A DNA stretch of 18,834 bases, taken from contig JAIYAA010000386.1 in NCBI GenBank assembly GCA_027489295.1, positions 1 to 18,834 on the forward strand, written 5' to 3'. Source of the stretch: Sphingomonadales bacterium (lineage in GTDB: Bacteria; Pseudomonadota; Alphaproteobacteria; Sphingomonadales; Sphingomonadaceae). The notes under the pieces were generated by a model. It did no database searches, was not told where the DNA came from, and was given only the letters and a program-made list of their open reading frames with translations. The translations under genes and the position numbers were made by a program. Shown here piece after piece: positions 1 to 7,559 of this stretch (within the stretch, counting starts at the first letter, position 1; every line of letters begins with the position of its first letter).

Positions 1-386
1 CCCTTGTAGCTGAACCGGGTGGTGCCGTCGGGCATCAGCCCCTTGCCCTGGGTGGCGCGGATCGCGGTGCACAGGTTGGTCTTGCCCGAGAGGCACGACT
101 TACACTGGCGGCATTCGGGGGTGTAGAGCGGGATCACATGGTCGCCGGGCTTCACGCTGGTGACGCCGGCGCCCACCTCGCGGACGATGCCGGCGCCCTC
201 ATGGCCGAGCACCGAGGGAAACAGCCCTTCCGAATCGAGGCCGTCCAGCGTGTAGGCATCGGTGTGGCAGAGGCCGGTGGCCATGATCTCGACCAGCACT
301 TCGCCGGGCTTGGGCCCTTCCAGGTCGAGTTCGACGATCTCCAGCGGCTTCTTAATTTCGAATGCCACGGCTGCTCGGGTTTTCAC
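1..386 (-). CDS. Class III alcohol dehydrogenase / S-(hydroxymethyl)glutathione dehydrogenase, N-terminal part
   Basis: This is the first 128 codons of a medium-chain zinc alcohol dehydrogenase; the rest lies beyond the left edge. I translated it from the reverse strand. It opens [20 protein letters not shown] and carries the catalytic-zinc residues C40-H41 (GLCHTD) and H62-E63 (GHEG). The structural-zinc cysteines are C92, C95, C98 and C106 in the stretch [17 protein letters not shown]. The wording [10 protein letters not shown] and [14 protein letters not shown] is typical of the class III (glutathione-dependent formaldehyde) subfamily, which oxidises S-hydroxymethylglutathione with NAD in the cytoplasm. 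The start is a GTG at 386 with GGAG about seven bases upstream; I see no in-frame ATG nearby. It is divergent from the LysR gene at 486, which may control it. Formaldehyde is released when methoxylated aromatics are demethylated, which would suit the neighbourhood, but that link is inference. Confidence 0.9.
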   Translation of the reverse strand, partial: MKTRAAVAFEIKKPLEIVELDLEGPKPGEVLVEIMATGLCHTDAYTLDGLDSEGLFPSVLGHEGAGIVREVGAGVTSVKPGDHVIPLYTPECRQCKSCLSGKTNLCTAIRATQGKGLMPDGTTRFSYK

Positions 387-485
387 GATACGGCTCCAGT
401 TTTCTGTCGGTCTGCACCCATTTACGTTGTCCCCTCCAAGCATTAAACTCGCGAAAATGAAAATCAGTGTTGCAGGCTAGGGATA
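387..485. promoter_or_regulatory. Divergent intergenic region, LysR gene / class III ADH
   Basis: This 99-bp gap separates two divergent starts and becomes AT-richer toward the LysR gene, around 440-470. It must hold promoters for both genes. I could not identify a convincing -35/-10 pair or a clean LysR box (T-N11-A in an inverted repeat) by eye, so only the location is offered. Confidence 0.4.
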
Positions 486-1382
486 ATGGGTTGGGACGGC
501 ATCGAAGAGTGCGTTGCAGTCGCGACTAGTGGTACCTTCGCCGGTGCCGCGGCTGCGTTGGGCGTGTCGACCAGCCACGTCAGCCGGGCGGTTGCGCGGC
601 TAGAGCGGCGCTTGCAGACCACGCTGTTCGTTCGGACGACCCGGCGCGTCGTCATTACCGAAGCCGGCATTTCGCTCATGCCACGCCTCCGCGCGCTGGT
701 GGAGGAGCGCGACGCAGCGATCGCCGAAGCCAGCAGCGGCGGGGACCCCAGCGGCGAATTGAGGATCACATGCTCCGTTGCGTTGGGAGAACGCTTCATC
801 GCGCCTCTCGCACACCGCTTCGCCGACGAGCACGCAGGCCTGAGTGTTTCGTTGGAGCTTTCCAACCGCGTCGTCGATATCGTTGAGGAAGGCTATGACC
901 TCGCGATACGAACAGGGCTCCTCGCGGACTCGACCCTGGTAGCCACCCGAATTGGCGCGCGGCGGCTGAGCGTCTGTGCCGCACCTTCGTATATCGACGC
1001 GCATGGCGCGCCCGAGAGCATCCAGGATCTCGGGCGACATGAATGCCTGAAGGGCACCGCACCGAACTGGCACTTCACGGAGAGCGGCAGAAGCATGAAG
1101 TTCACGCCGCGCGGCAGATGGCGGTGCAACAGCGGTACCGCCGTCGCGACCGCAGCATTGGCTGGACACGGTATATGCCAGCTTCCGGATTTTTACATCA
1201 ATGCGCACGTCCGCGCGGGGCGCCTGATCGAGATATTGAAACATCTGCGGCCGCCCGCCGAACCCATCTGGGCGGTGTATCCCCAACGCAAGTTCCTGCT
1301 GCCGCGCGTCCGATATTTCGTGGACATGTTGAAGTCTTCGTTGCCAGCGGATCTTGCCGCCGCGAATCCGGAGCCTGCGTGA
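486..1382 (+). CDS. LysR-family transcriptional regulator
   Basis: This 298-residue protein has the standard LysR length and layout. A winged helix-turn-helix lies at about residues 5-62 (FAGAAAALGVSTSHVSRAVARLERRLQTTLF followed by TTRRVVITEAG). The effector-binding domain runs from about residue 90 (SGELRITCSVALGERFIAPL) to the end. The C-terminal half keeps the AVATAALAGHGICQLPDF stretch, which resembles the AAlxGxGIaxlP pattern of the AaeR/DsdC-like group. The ATG at 486 is preceded by TAGGGA at unusually short spacing, but no other start is available in frame. It is divergent from the class III alcohol dehydrogenase, with a 99-bp gap. By LysR custom it probably acts on that shared gap; the inducer cannot be read from the sequence. 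Confidence 0.92.
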   Translation: MGWDGIEECVAVATSGTFAGAAAALGVSTSHVSRAVARLERRLQTTLFVRTTRRVVITEAGISLMPRLRALVEERDAAIAEASSGGDPSGELRITCSVALGERFIAPLAHRFADEHAGLSVSLELSNRVVDIVEEGYDLAIRTGLLADSTLVATRIGARRLSVCAAPSYIDAHGAPESIQDLGRHECLKGTAPNWHFTESGRSMKFTPRGRWRCNSGTAVATAALAGHGICQLPDFYINAHVRAGRLIEILKHLRPPAEPIWAVYPQRKFLLPRVRYFVDMLKSSLPADLAAANPEPA

Positions 1383-1389
1383 TGTCGCT

Positions 1390-2070
1390 TCAGCCCTCCT
1401 GTGCGATTCGCAGATTGCGAAAATGTGCGATCGTTCCGGACTCAATCCACACGCCGACCCCGCCGCGCTGCGCTGCGGACAGTTTCATGTCGGTCACAAC
1501 CAAGGCGGGCCGGACCGCATGGTCGAGATAAAGCAGAGCCGTCGCATCTTTCACCACAAGTTTGAGGTGGATCCACCGGCCGGTCGAGATGTCGGCATAG
1601 GTCTCGTATTTAGCGGGGGCCGAGCGCCGCAGAAGATCAAACGGAAAGTCAGGATAGGCGGCGTATTGTATGCTATGATTGCGCCGCACCTGATCGTCCG
1701 AGACGCTGTTCGTCGGGCGTAGATAGATGTTTTCGAACCGGCCTCGATCGTCGATGCGATACGCCAGGCCGATGAACCCGCGCGCGTAGTCGGGTGCGTC
1801 CGGCGCCAGATCGCTAGCGACATCAACCTCAATCGTGCCGTTGTGAAAATTCACCGGCAGCCAAGCCATGAAGTTTCTGTCTGCCAGCTTCTCGACACGC
1901 GGGTCCTGATAGGCCTCGCGCGGCATCCGCATCTCGAGCGCCGGAGATCGTTGGTAGGTCGCGCAGTTCAGCGTGACGCCCGAGAGGCGGAACGATTCGA
2001 GGCGCGGCGACTCCTCGGTGATCGGGCAGATGCTCGCGGCAAGGGCCGCGACCGTAGGGATGATCGACAT
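1390..2070 (-). CDS. Hypothetical protein with a LamG / concanavalin-A-like fold
   Basis: This 226-residue protein of uncertain role reads like a single beta-sandwich domain of the LamG / DUF1080 (3-keto-disaccharide hydrolase-like) type. Clues are the stretches FHNGTIEVDVASDLAP, ARGFIGLAYRIDD, FENIYLRPTNS, GRWIHLKLVVKDATALLYLD and GGVGVWIESGTIAHFRNLRI, which is the usual order of strands in these lectin-like domains. The start is secure: AAGGAGG lies six bases before the ATG at 2070. The first 16 residues are apolar but carry no basic residue, so export is possible and not clear. Tyr, Asp and Arg are common in the middle of the domain. It sits 74 bp downstream of the aryl-alcohol dehydrogenase on the same strand, probably in one transcript, and its stop lies 7 bp from the convergent LysR stop. 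No catalytic motif is evident. Confidence 0.6.
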   Translation of the reverse strand: MSIIPTVAALAASICPITEESPRLESFRLSGVTLNCATYQRSPALEMRMPREAYQDPRVEKLADRNFMAWLPVNFHNGTIEVDVASDLAPDAPDYARGFIGLAYRIDDRGRFENIYLRPTNSVSDDQVRRNHSIQYAAYPDFPFDLLRRSAPAKYETYADISTGRWIHLKLVVKDATALLYLDHAVRPALVVTDMKLSAAQRGGVGVWIESGTIAHFRNLRIAQEG

Positions 2071-2099
2071 TTAGCGCCTCCTTCGAGAACCTGGGTCGA

Positions 2100-2136
2100 C
2101 GCCCTCTAGCCGAATGACCTTCGTCAACAGAGGGCG
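2100..2136. repeat. Inverted repeat between ADH and LamG-like gene
   Basis: Perfect 8-bp arms CGCCCTCT (2100-2107) and AGAGGGCG (2129-2136) flank a 21-base loop that itself contains TGAC-CTTC-GTCA. It lies between the stop of the aryl-alcohol dehydrogenase and the start of the LamG-like gene. No T-run follows on the minus strand, so it is not a classical terminator. It could attenuate or process the message. Confidence 0.45.
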
Positions 2137-2144
2137 CACGTCCG

Positions 2145-3275
2145 TTATTCCTTGCCGATACGCAGGATCGGCTTGATCGTCACCCCGCGCTCGCTGTCTT
2201 CGACCGCCTGGTTGATTTCGTCGAATTCATAGAACCGCACGAGCCTGTCGAACGGGAACCGTCCTTGGCGATACAGTTCGATCAGCACGGGAATGAACGT
2301 CTTGGCCACGACATCCCCCTGGACGATGCCCATGATGCGACGGCCCGGAATCATCACGTCGTTGACGTTGAACGCCACTTCGGTACCTTCCTTCGTCGCA
2401 CCCACGATGCCGCAGACGCCGAAGATCGCGAGGCAATCGATGGCCTGACGCAGCACTTCGCCGCGCCCGCTGCATTCGAGCGTGTAATGGGCACCGCTAC
2501 CGGTGATTGCGTGGATGCGATCGACCGGGTCCTCTTCCCGGCTGTTGACTGTGTGAGTCGCACCGAGCGCGAGAGCAAGCTGGAGCCGGGCTTCGTTCAC
2601 ATCGACGGCAATGATGGTCGTCGCACCTGCGACCTTGGCAGCCATGACGGCACTCAGTCCCACGGCACCCGCGCCGAACGCCGCGAAGCTCGAACCGGCT
2701 TTGACAGCGAGGGCGTTGAGCACCGAGCCCGCGCCAGTCTGAATGCCGCACCCTAGTGGGCCGAGCAGTTCCAGCGGCACGTCCTTCGGAACGACCACGA
2801 CGTTGCGTTCGTTCGCAAGAGCGTATTGCCCGAACGCCGACTGGCCGAAGAAGTGATCATGCACCTCTGCGCCGCCGGCGTCGACCGTAGCGGTCGAGCC
2901 ATCGAGGCGCCCGCCGCCGAAGTTGAGCGGGCCCATATGTTCGCAGTGCGCAGGATGGCCGGATTCGCACGTGTCGCAGAGACCGCACGACATATAGGTC
3001 ATCACCACGTGGTCGCCGATTGCGACGGTCGTCACGTCGGAACCGATTGCCTCGACGATTCCGGCGCCTTCGTGGCCCAGGATCATCGGCAGCGGCGCGG
3101 TGAAATCCTGGTTCCGGACGACCATGTCGGTGTGACAGACGCCGCTTGCGACAACCCGCACGAGCACCTCAGTGGGGCGGGGGGCGCCAAGCGTCACATC
3201 TTCCAGAACGAACGGGCCATGCGCTTCCCTGACGACCGCCGCCTTGATGCGGCGGCTCGTGGCTATCTCATTCAT
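2145..3275 (-). CDS. NAD-dependent aryl-alcohol (benzyl alcohol) dehydrogenase, zinc MDR family
   Basis: This is a 376-residue medium-chain alcohol dehydrogenase. Catalytic zinc ligands are C47, H68-E69 and C176 (GPLGCGIQTGAG), with H48 and D50 completing GVCHTD. The structural zinc is held by C97, C100, C103 and C111. The Rossmann motif is GAGAVG at 201-206, and D225 at the end of the following strand favours NAD over NADP. The wording (QTGAGSVLNAL, FGQSAFGQYAL, YRQGRFPFDRLVRFYEF) matches the XylB / aryl-alcohol dehydrogenase group, which interconverts benzyl-type alcohols and aldehydes. I chose the ATG at 3275 because AAGGAG lies eight bases upstream; the frame stays open further but without a better site. 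It is divergent from the aromatic aldehyde dehydrogenase at 3501, which would take the aldehyde on to the acid. The exact substrate is inferred. Confidence 0.88.
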   Translation of the reverse strand: MNEIATSRRIKAAVVREAHGPFVLEDVTLGAPRPTEVLVRVVASGVCHTDMVVRNQDFTAPLPMILGHEGAGIVEAIGSDVTTVAIGDHVVMTYMSCGLCDTCESGHPAHCEHMGPLNFGGGRLDGSTATVDAGGAEVHDHFFGQSAFGQYALANERNVVVVPKDVPLELLGPLGCGIQTGAGSVLNALAVKAGSSFAAFGAGAVGLSAVMAAKVAGATTIIAVDVNEARLQLALALGATHTVNSREEDPVDRIHAITGSGAHYTLECSGRGEVLRQAIDCLAIFGVCGIVGATKEGTEVAFNVNDVMIPGRRIMGIVQGDVVAKTFIPVLIELYRQGRFPFDRLVRFYEFDEINQAVEDSERGVTIKPILRIGKE

Positions 3276-3338
3276 ATGCTTCTCCTTTTGAAAACGCGGC
3301 GCACAGCGGCGCCTTCCCATCGCACGGACACGATTGTA

Positions 3339-3367
3339 TATTTATTAATATGCAATGCATTTGACAA
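3339..3367 (-). promoter_or_regulatory. Putative sigma-70 promoter for the aryl-alcohol dehydrogenase
   Basis: On the minus strand, TTGTCA (3367-3362) is followed by a 17-base spacer and TAAATA (3344-3339). The stretch is a marked AT-rich island in a GC-rich region. Its -35 box overlaps the -35 box of the opposing promoter. The assignment is by eye from consensus and spacing. Confidence 0.5.
3350..3360. repeat. ATGCA-A-TGCAT palindrome between divergent promoters
   Basis: This is a perfect inverted repeat of 5-bp arms around one base. It lies within the spacer of the minus-strand promoter and just upstream of the plus-strand -35 box. A regulator bound here could affect both promoters. Operator function is inference. 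Confidence 0.45.
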
Positions 3368-3389
3368 TGGATAACTTCATGCCTAGGTA
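3361..3389 (+). promoter_or_regulatory. Putative sigma-70 promoter for the aldehyde dehydrogenase
   Basis: A perfect TTGACA -35 box (3361-3366) is followed by a 17-base spacer and TAGGTA (3384-3389), a fair -10 box. Transcription would start about 100 bp before the aldehyde dehydrogenase ATG, leaving a long leader. The remaining leader to 3500 shows no open gene or obvious structured element. Confidence 0.55.
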
Positions 3390-3500
3390 ATCGTATGGCT
3401 CGATCGCCGATAGCCGGCAGCCTTCGCGACTGGCGCCTGCTGCCTGGACATGTCCGATCGGGATTGGATCGCGCCGCATCGGCGCTGATGGAGAAAGCTG

Positions 3501-4952
3501 ATGGATGTTCGTCTGGTCATCGATAACCAGGAAGTAGATGCCGGCAGCGGCAAGAGTTTCGACCGCCTCAACCCAATTTCCGGCAAGGCCGTTACCCACG
3601 CGGCGGCCGGCGGCACGCAAGAGGCGAAGCTGGCCGTGGACTCGGCCGCGCGTGCCTTCGAAACCTGGTCGAAGACCGGCCCGAGCGAGCGCCGCAAGAT
3701 TCTTCTTGCTGCGGCAGATCGGCTTGAGGCCAAGCACGACGCCTTCCTGGAAGTCATGGCGGCGGAGGTCGGTGCCTCGGCACTCTGGGCAGAGTTCAAC
3801 GTATTCGGTTCCGCGGCGCTGCTGAGAGAGGCTGCGGGCCTGACGACCCAGATCCAGGGCGAGACAATCCCGACGGACAAGCCGGGTACGCTGTCGCTGA
3901 CGCTTCGCCAGCCCGTCGGCGTCGTGCTGAGCATCGTTCCCTGGAACGGGCCGATCTTGCTTGCAACCCGCGCGCTCGCCTACCCGATCGCCTGCGGCAA
4001 CACGGTGGTCTTCCGCGCCTCCGAAGCCAGCCCAGCGACGCACAAGCTGATCGCCGACGCGTTCTACGAGGCCGGGCTGCCGGCCGGCGTACTCAATTTC
4101 TTCGTCAACGCGCCGGACGACGCACCTGAGGTGATCGAAACGCTGATCGCCCACCCGGCGGTCCGTCGGGTCAACTTCACCGGTTCGACGCGAGTCGGCC
4201 GGATCATCGCCGAGAAGTGCGCTACGCAGCTCAAGCGGTGCCTGCTCGAACTGGGCGGAAAGGCGCCGTTCGTCGTGCTGGACGATGCCGATCTTGATGG
4301 CGCCGTCAATGCGGCAGCCTTCGGTAGCTTCCTGTACCAGGGCCAGATCTGCATGTCGACGGAGCGCTTCGTCGTCGATGAGTCGATCGCCGATGCGTTC
4401 GTCGCTAAGTTCGTGGCGAAGGTGTCGACATTGGCCGCAGGCGACCCGGTGTCGAACCCCGCCTGTGTGGTGGGCCCGCTGGTCGACAGCCGGTCGGGCG
4501 CGCGGATCAACGGCCTTATCGACGATGCACTCGCGGCCGGTGCGACGATGGCGATCGGCGGCAAGGCGGAAGGCGCTGTGATGCCGGCGACGATTGTAGA
4601 CAACGTCAAGCCCGGCATGCGGATCTACGACGAAGAGACCTTCGGTCCGATCACCACGATCGTTCGCGTCAAAGGTGTCGACGAGGCTGTCCGCGTCGCG
4701 AATGACACGCCCTACGGCCTAACGTCCGCAGTGTTCGGCCGCGACGTCACGCGCGCGCTCGACGTGGCGAAGCAGATCGAGGCTGGTTGCGTCCATGTGA
4801 ACGGGGCGACGGTGCAGAACGAGGCACAGGCGCCCTATGGCGGAATGAAGCAGAGCGGTTGGGGCCGTTTCGACGGCCGCGCGGTGATCGACGAGTTCAC
4901 GGAGCTCAAATGGGTGACGATCGAACCGGCGAACCAGCCCTACCCCTTCTGA
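3501..4952 (+). CDS. Aromatic aldehyde dehydrogenase (salicylaldehyde/benzaldehyde type)
   Basis: This is a full-length 483-residue NAD(P)-dependent aldehyde dehydrogenase that oxidises an aldehyde to its acid. The oxyanion asparagine is N149 (PWNGP), the general base E250 (LELGGKAP) and the nucleophile C284 in GQICMSTER. NFTGSTRVGRI at about 225-235 and EETFGPI complete the set. QGQICMSTER, ELGGKAPFVVLDDADL and the NAPDDAPEVIETLIAHPAVRRVNFTGS region strongly resemble NahF/DoxF-type salicylaldehyde dehydrogenases. The usual cofactor lysine of the KPSE motif is replaced by R172 (VVFRASEASP). The ATG at 3501 is preceded by GGAGAAAG. It faces away from the aryl-alcohol dehydrogenase, and together they would take ArCH2OH to ArCOOH. 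A hairpin follows the stop, then the exporter genes. Confidence 0.88.
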   Translation: MDVRLVIDNQEVDAGSGKSFDRLNPISGKAVTHAAAGGTQEAKLAVDSAARAFETWSKTGPSERRKILLAAADRLEAKHDAFLEVMAAEVGASALWAEFNVFGSAALLREAAGLTTQIQGETIPTDKPGTLSLTLRQPVGVVLSIVPWNGPILLATRALAYPIACGNTVVFRASEASPATHKLIADAFYEAGLPAGVLNFFVNAPDDAPEVIETLIAHPAVRRVNFTGSTRVGRIIAEKCATQLKRCLLELGGKAPFVVLDDADLDGAVNAAAFGSFLYQGQICMSTERFVVDESIADAFVAKFVAKVSTLAAGDPVSNPACVVGPLVDSRSGARINGLIDDALAAGATMAIGGKAEGAVMPATIVDNVKPGMRIYDEETFGPITTIVRVKGVDEAVRVANDTPYGLTSAVFGRDVTRALDVAKQIEAGCVHVNGATVQNEAQAPYGGMKQSGWGRFDGRAVIDEFTELKWVTIEPANQPYPF

Positions 4953-4959
4953 TGTCGAC

Positions 4960-4980
4960 GGGGCCGGCGTGGCCGGCCCC
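4960..4980 (+). terminator. GC-rich hairpin after the aldehyde dehydrogenase gene
   Basis: Perfect 9-bp arms GGGGCCGGC (4960-4968) and GCCGGCCCC (4972-4980) close a three-base loop, starting eight bases after the stop codon. No T-run follows, so it may be a weak terminator or an mRNA-stabilising end before the exporter genes. A GTG inside the loop is not a credible start for the next gene. Confidence 0.5.
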
Positions 4981-5013
4981 GCACCTCCTTCATCGAGAAG
5001 CTGCTGTCGAAAG

Positions 5014-6438
5014 ATGAACATCGGTTGCTTTCCGGGCGCTCGCCGCCTCCACCTCGCGTTGGCAGGATCGCTTGCCCTGACGAGCTGCGCGGCGGTGCCA
5101 AGGCTGAGTGAGGCGCCGGCGCCGCGCACCCTTGGCAGCGTTTCCAGCGCCGAGAGCTTGGCGGCGGCCGCCGAGCCCTGGCCGGAAGCGAATTGGTGGA
5201 CCCGGTACGGCGATCCGCAACTCGATGCGCTGATCCGGGAGGGGATGCAGGCATCCCCCACGCTTGCGGCTGCAAGGGCGCGGATCGATCGTGCGGAGGC
5301 GGCGATCGGCGGCACGCGCGCGGCCGATTTGCCGCAACTATCGGTGACCGGCTCGATCGCGGAATCCCAGCTCAGCTACTACAATGGCGTGCCCTATGCC
5401 GCGGTGCCGAAAGGCGTGAACGAGGTTGCATCTGTGCGCTTCGGCCTGGACTGGTCGCTCGACTTTTTCGGCCGCAATCGCGCGGCACTCGCTGCGGCTT
5501 TGTCGGCGGCGGAGGCGGCGCGGGCCGAAGCGGCGCAGGCCAGGCTGGTTCTGTCTACCAGTATTGCGGCGACGTATTCCGATCTGCTGGGCGCGATGCG
5601 CGACGTCGACTTGGCGCGCGAAACGATGGCGGTGCGCGAGCATAGCGCCCGGCTGGTCGAGCGGCGGCGCGCGCAGGGGCTGGAAACGCTTGCTTCCTCC
5701 GCCCAGGCGGAAAGTGCCTTTGAGTCCGCGCAGCAGGCATTGTCGGCCGCAGGCGAGCAGGTACAGCTTACACAGTTGCGACTGGCGACGTTGGTCGGCG
5801 CGGGCCCGGATCGCGGAGTCTCCATCCAAAGACCCGAAAATCCGAAGCTTCCTGCGTTCGGCTTGCCCGCCGACCTTCCGGCCGAGCTGCTGGGACGACG
5901 CCCGGATCTTCGCGCGGCACGGCTGCGCGTCACCGTCCGGGCTGCGCAGATCCGGCAGGCGAGGGCCGGTTTCTATCCGAGCGTCAATCTATCGGCCTTC
6001 ATCGGGCCGCAGGTTCTGGGCCTTCAGAACTTCTTCAACGATCAGTCGATCGCGGGCAGCGTCGGGCCGGCCATCAGCCTGCCGATTTTTCGCGGCGGCG
6101 CCTTGCGCGCCAATCTGCGCGGCGCACGCGCCGATTATGACGAGGCGGTCGCGAGCTATGACGATGTCCTGCTCCACGCACTGCAGGAAGTTGCGCAGGC
6201 CACCGCCAGCGAGCGGGCCCTGGCGGAACAGCTGCGACACGCCCGTGCCGCGCGGGATGCGGCCCAGCAGGCATATAACGCGGTAACCACGCGCTATCGC
6301 GGCGGCCTCACGAACTACATCAACGTGCTCTCGGTCGAGAACACGCTCATCACCGCGAAACGTGCCGTTTCGCAGCTCGAAACCCGCGCCTTCGCGCTCG
6401 ACATCGCCCTTGTCCGCGCGCTGGGCGGCGGGGCCTGA
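5014..6438 (+). CDS. Outer-membrane efflux lipoprotein, NodT/OprM (TolC-like) family
   Basis: This 474-residue channel subunit of a tripartite exporter would span the outer membrane and periplasm. From the ATG at 5014 the protein begins with basic residues, a hydrophobic stretch (LHLALAGSLALTSC) and a lipobox L22-T-S-C25, so C25 would be lipidated after signal cleavage. That is why I prefer this start over the GTG at 4969, which lies in a hairpin. Two OEP repeats follow: the first with WWTRYGDPQLDALIREGMQASPTLAAARARI, the second with LPAELLGRRPDLRAARLRVTVRAAQIRQARAGFYPSVNL. Coiled-coil alpha-helical segments lie between, and the NVLSVENTLITAKRAVSQLETRAFALDIALVRALGGG tail is typical. It stands 17 bp before the adaptor gene, in one operon with it and the MFS pump. 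Confidence 0.93.
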   Translation: MNIGCFPGARRLHLALAGSLALTSCAAVPRLSEAPAPRTLGSVSSAESLAAAAEPWPEANWWTRYGDPQLDALIREGMQASPTLAAARARIDRAEAAIGGTRAADLPQLSVTGSIAESQLSYYNGVPYAAVPKGVNEVASVRFGLDWSLDFFGRNRAALAAALSAAEAARAEAAQARLVLSTSIAATYSDLLGAMRDVDLARETMAVREHSARLVERRRAQGLETLASSAQAESAFESAQQALSAAGEQVQLTQLRLATLVGAGPDRGVSIQRPENPKLPAFGLPADLPAELLGRRPDLRAARLRVTVRAAQIRQARAGFYPSVNLSAFIGPQVLGLQNFFNDQSIAGSVGPAISLPIFRGGALRANLRGARADYDEAVASYDDVLLHALQEVAQATASERALAEQLRHARAARDAAQQAYNAVTTRYRGGLTNYINVLSVENTLITAKRAVSQLETRAFALDIALVRALGGGA

Positions 6439-6455
6439 CCGTATTTGGGATCTGC

Positions 6456-7559
6456 ATGACCACGCAAGCACCCCCTACATCTGCCACTGCCCAACCGGAG
6501 CAGGCGCATGAACGCCACACACTTCAGGTACGCCTCGTGCCCTGGATCATCTTGGCGGTGGTGCTGGCCATTGTTGGGCTCTACGCTGTACGCTGGAACC
6601 ATTTTGAAGCGGACAGGACGGTCCAGACCACCGACAATGCGACGGTGCAGTCCGATGCGGCGGTGATCGACGCCAAGGTATCCGGCTATATTCGCGAGGT
6701 CCGGTTTTCGGATTTCCAGGCGGTTCGCGCAGGCGACGTGCTCGTGCAGCTCGACGATCGCGAGTATCGGGCTAGCGTGCTTCATGCGGAAGCGGCGCTG
6801 GCCAAGGCGAGGGCGGTGCTCGCCAATCTGGACAACGAAGTCGCGGTCCAGCGCGCGCAGGTGGCACTGGCGCGCGCGGGCGCGGCGACCAATGCGAGCA
6901 AGCTACGCCTCGCCATGCTGGACGCGCGCCGCTTCGCCGCGCTTGCGGATACCGGCGCCGTCACAGGCCAAGAGAGCGACAGCGCGCGCTCGAATTTGGA
7001 TGCCGTCCGTTCGACGCAGCGCGGCAGTGATGCGACCGTGGAGCTCCAGCAGCGCCAGCTCGCCGTACTGCAAGGCCAGCGCGCGCAGCGCCAGGCTGAT
7101 GTATTGGCAGCCGAGGCCGCGTTGGAAAGTGCGCGCATCAATCTTTCCTACACCCGGATCGTCGCGCCCGCCGACGGAGTCGTCAGCCAGCGGCTCGTCC
7201 AGCCGGGCAGCCTGCTCAACCCGGGCGCCGCGGTCGTCAACTTCGTCCCGCGCGTGCCGCCCTATGTCGTCGCGAACTACAAGGAAACCCAACTCGCGCG
7301 TGTCGCCCCCGGCCAGAAGGTCGACATCGAAGTCGACGGATTTCCGGGACAGCATCTGCGCGGCCGGGTTTCGCGACTGGCGCCGGCAAGCGGCTCGACA
7401 TTTGCGACGCTGCCCCCCGACAACGCCACCGGCAACTTTACCAAGGTAACCCAGCGTATTCCGCTGCGTATCGATCTGGAGTCCGGTCAGCCGCTCGCAC
7501 AGCGCCTGCGGGCCGGCATGTCCGTGGTGACGCATATCGACACGCATACCGGCGCATGA
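6456..7559 (+). CDS. HlyD/EmrA-family membrane fusion protein (periplasmic adaptor)
   Basis: This 367-residue adaptor joins the inner-membrane pump to the outer-membrane channel. A single membrane anchor lies at about residues 28-46 (LVPWIILAVVLAIVGLYAV). The biotinyl-lipoyl half with DNATVQSDAAVIDAKVSGYIREV follows at about 60-85, then a long alanine- and arginine-rich alpha-helical hairpin at about 105-225. The second lipoyl half (INLSYTRIVAPADGVVSQRLVQPGSLL) comes next, and the beta-barrel includes KVDIEVDGFPGQHLRGRVSRLAPASGSTFATLPPDNATGNFTKVTQRIPLRI, the hallmark of EmrA-type adaptors. The ATG at 6456 is preceded by TTGGGA. Its stop overlaps the pump gene by four bases (ATGA), so the two are translationally coupled. 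Confidence 0.93.
   Translation: MTTQAPPTSATAQPEQAHERHTLQVRLVPWIILAVVLAIVGLYAVRWNHFEADRTVQTTDNATVQSDAAVIDAKVSGYIREVRFSDFQAVRAGDVLVQLDDREYRASVLHAEAALAKARAVLANLDNEVAVQRAQVALARAGAATNASKLRLAMLDARRFAALADTGAVTGQESDSARSNLDAVRSTQRGSDATVELQQRQLAVLQGQRAQRQADVLAAEAALESARINLSYTRIVAPADGVVSQRLVQPGSLLNPGAAVVNFVPRVPPYVVANYKETQLARVAPGQKVDIEVDGFPGQHLRGRVSRLAPASGSTFATLPPDNATGNFTKVTQRIPLRIDLESGQPLAQRLRAGMSVVTHIDTHTGA

Noticed and set aside
600..1445. 281-codon minus-strand frame opposite the first LysR gene.
   Set aside because: It is the shadow of a clear LysR gene, with no domain, no ribosome binding site and low-complexity text.
3345..4154. 269-codon minus-strand frame covering the dehydrogenase promoter region and the start of the aldehyde dehydrogenase.
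   Set aside because: It crosses a strong promoter region and runs antisense to a well-supported enzyme; no family is recognisable.
4969..5013. Upstream GTG start for the outer-membrane lipoprotein.
   Set aside because: It lies in the loop of the hairpin after the aldehyde dehydrogenase gene and would place 15 polar residues before a good lipoprotein signal sequence.
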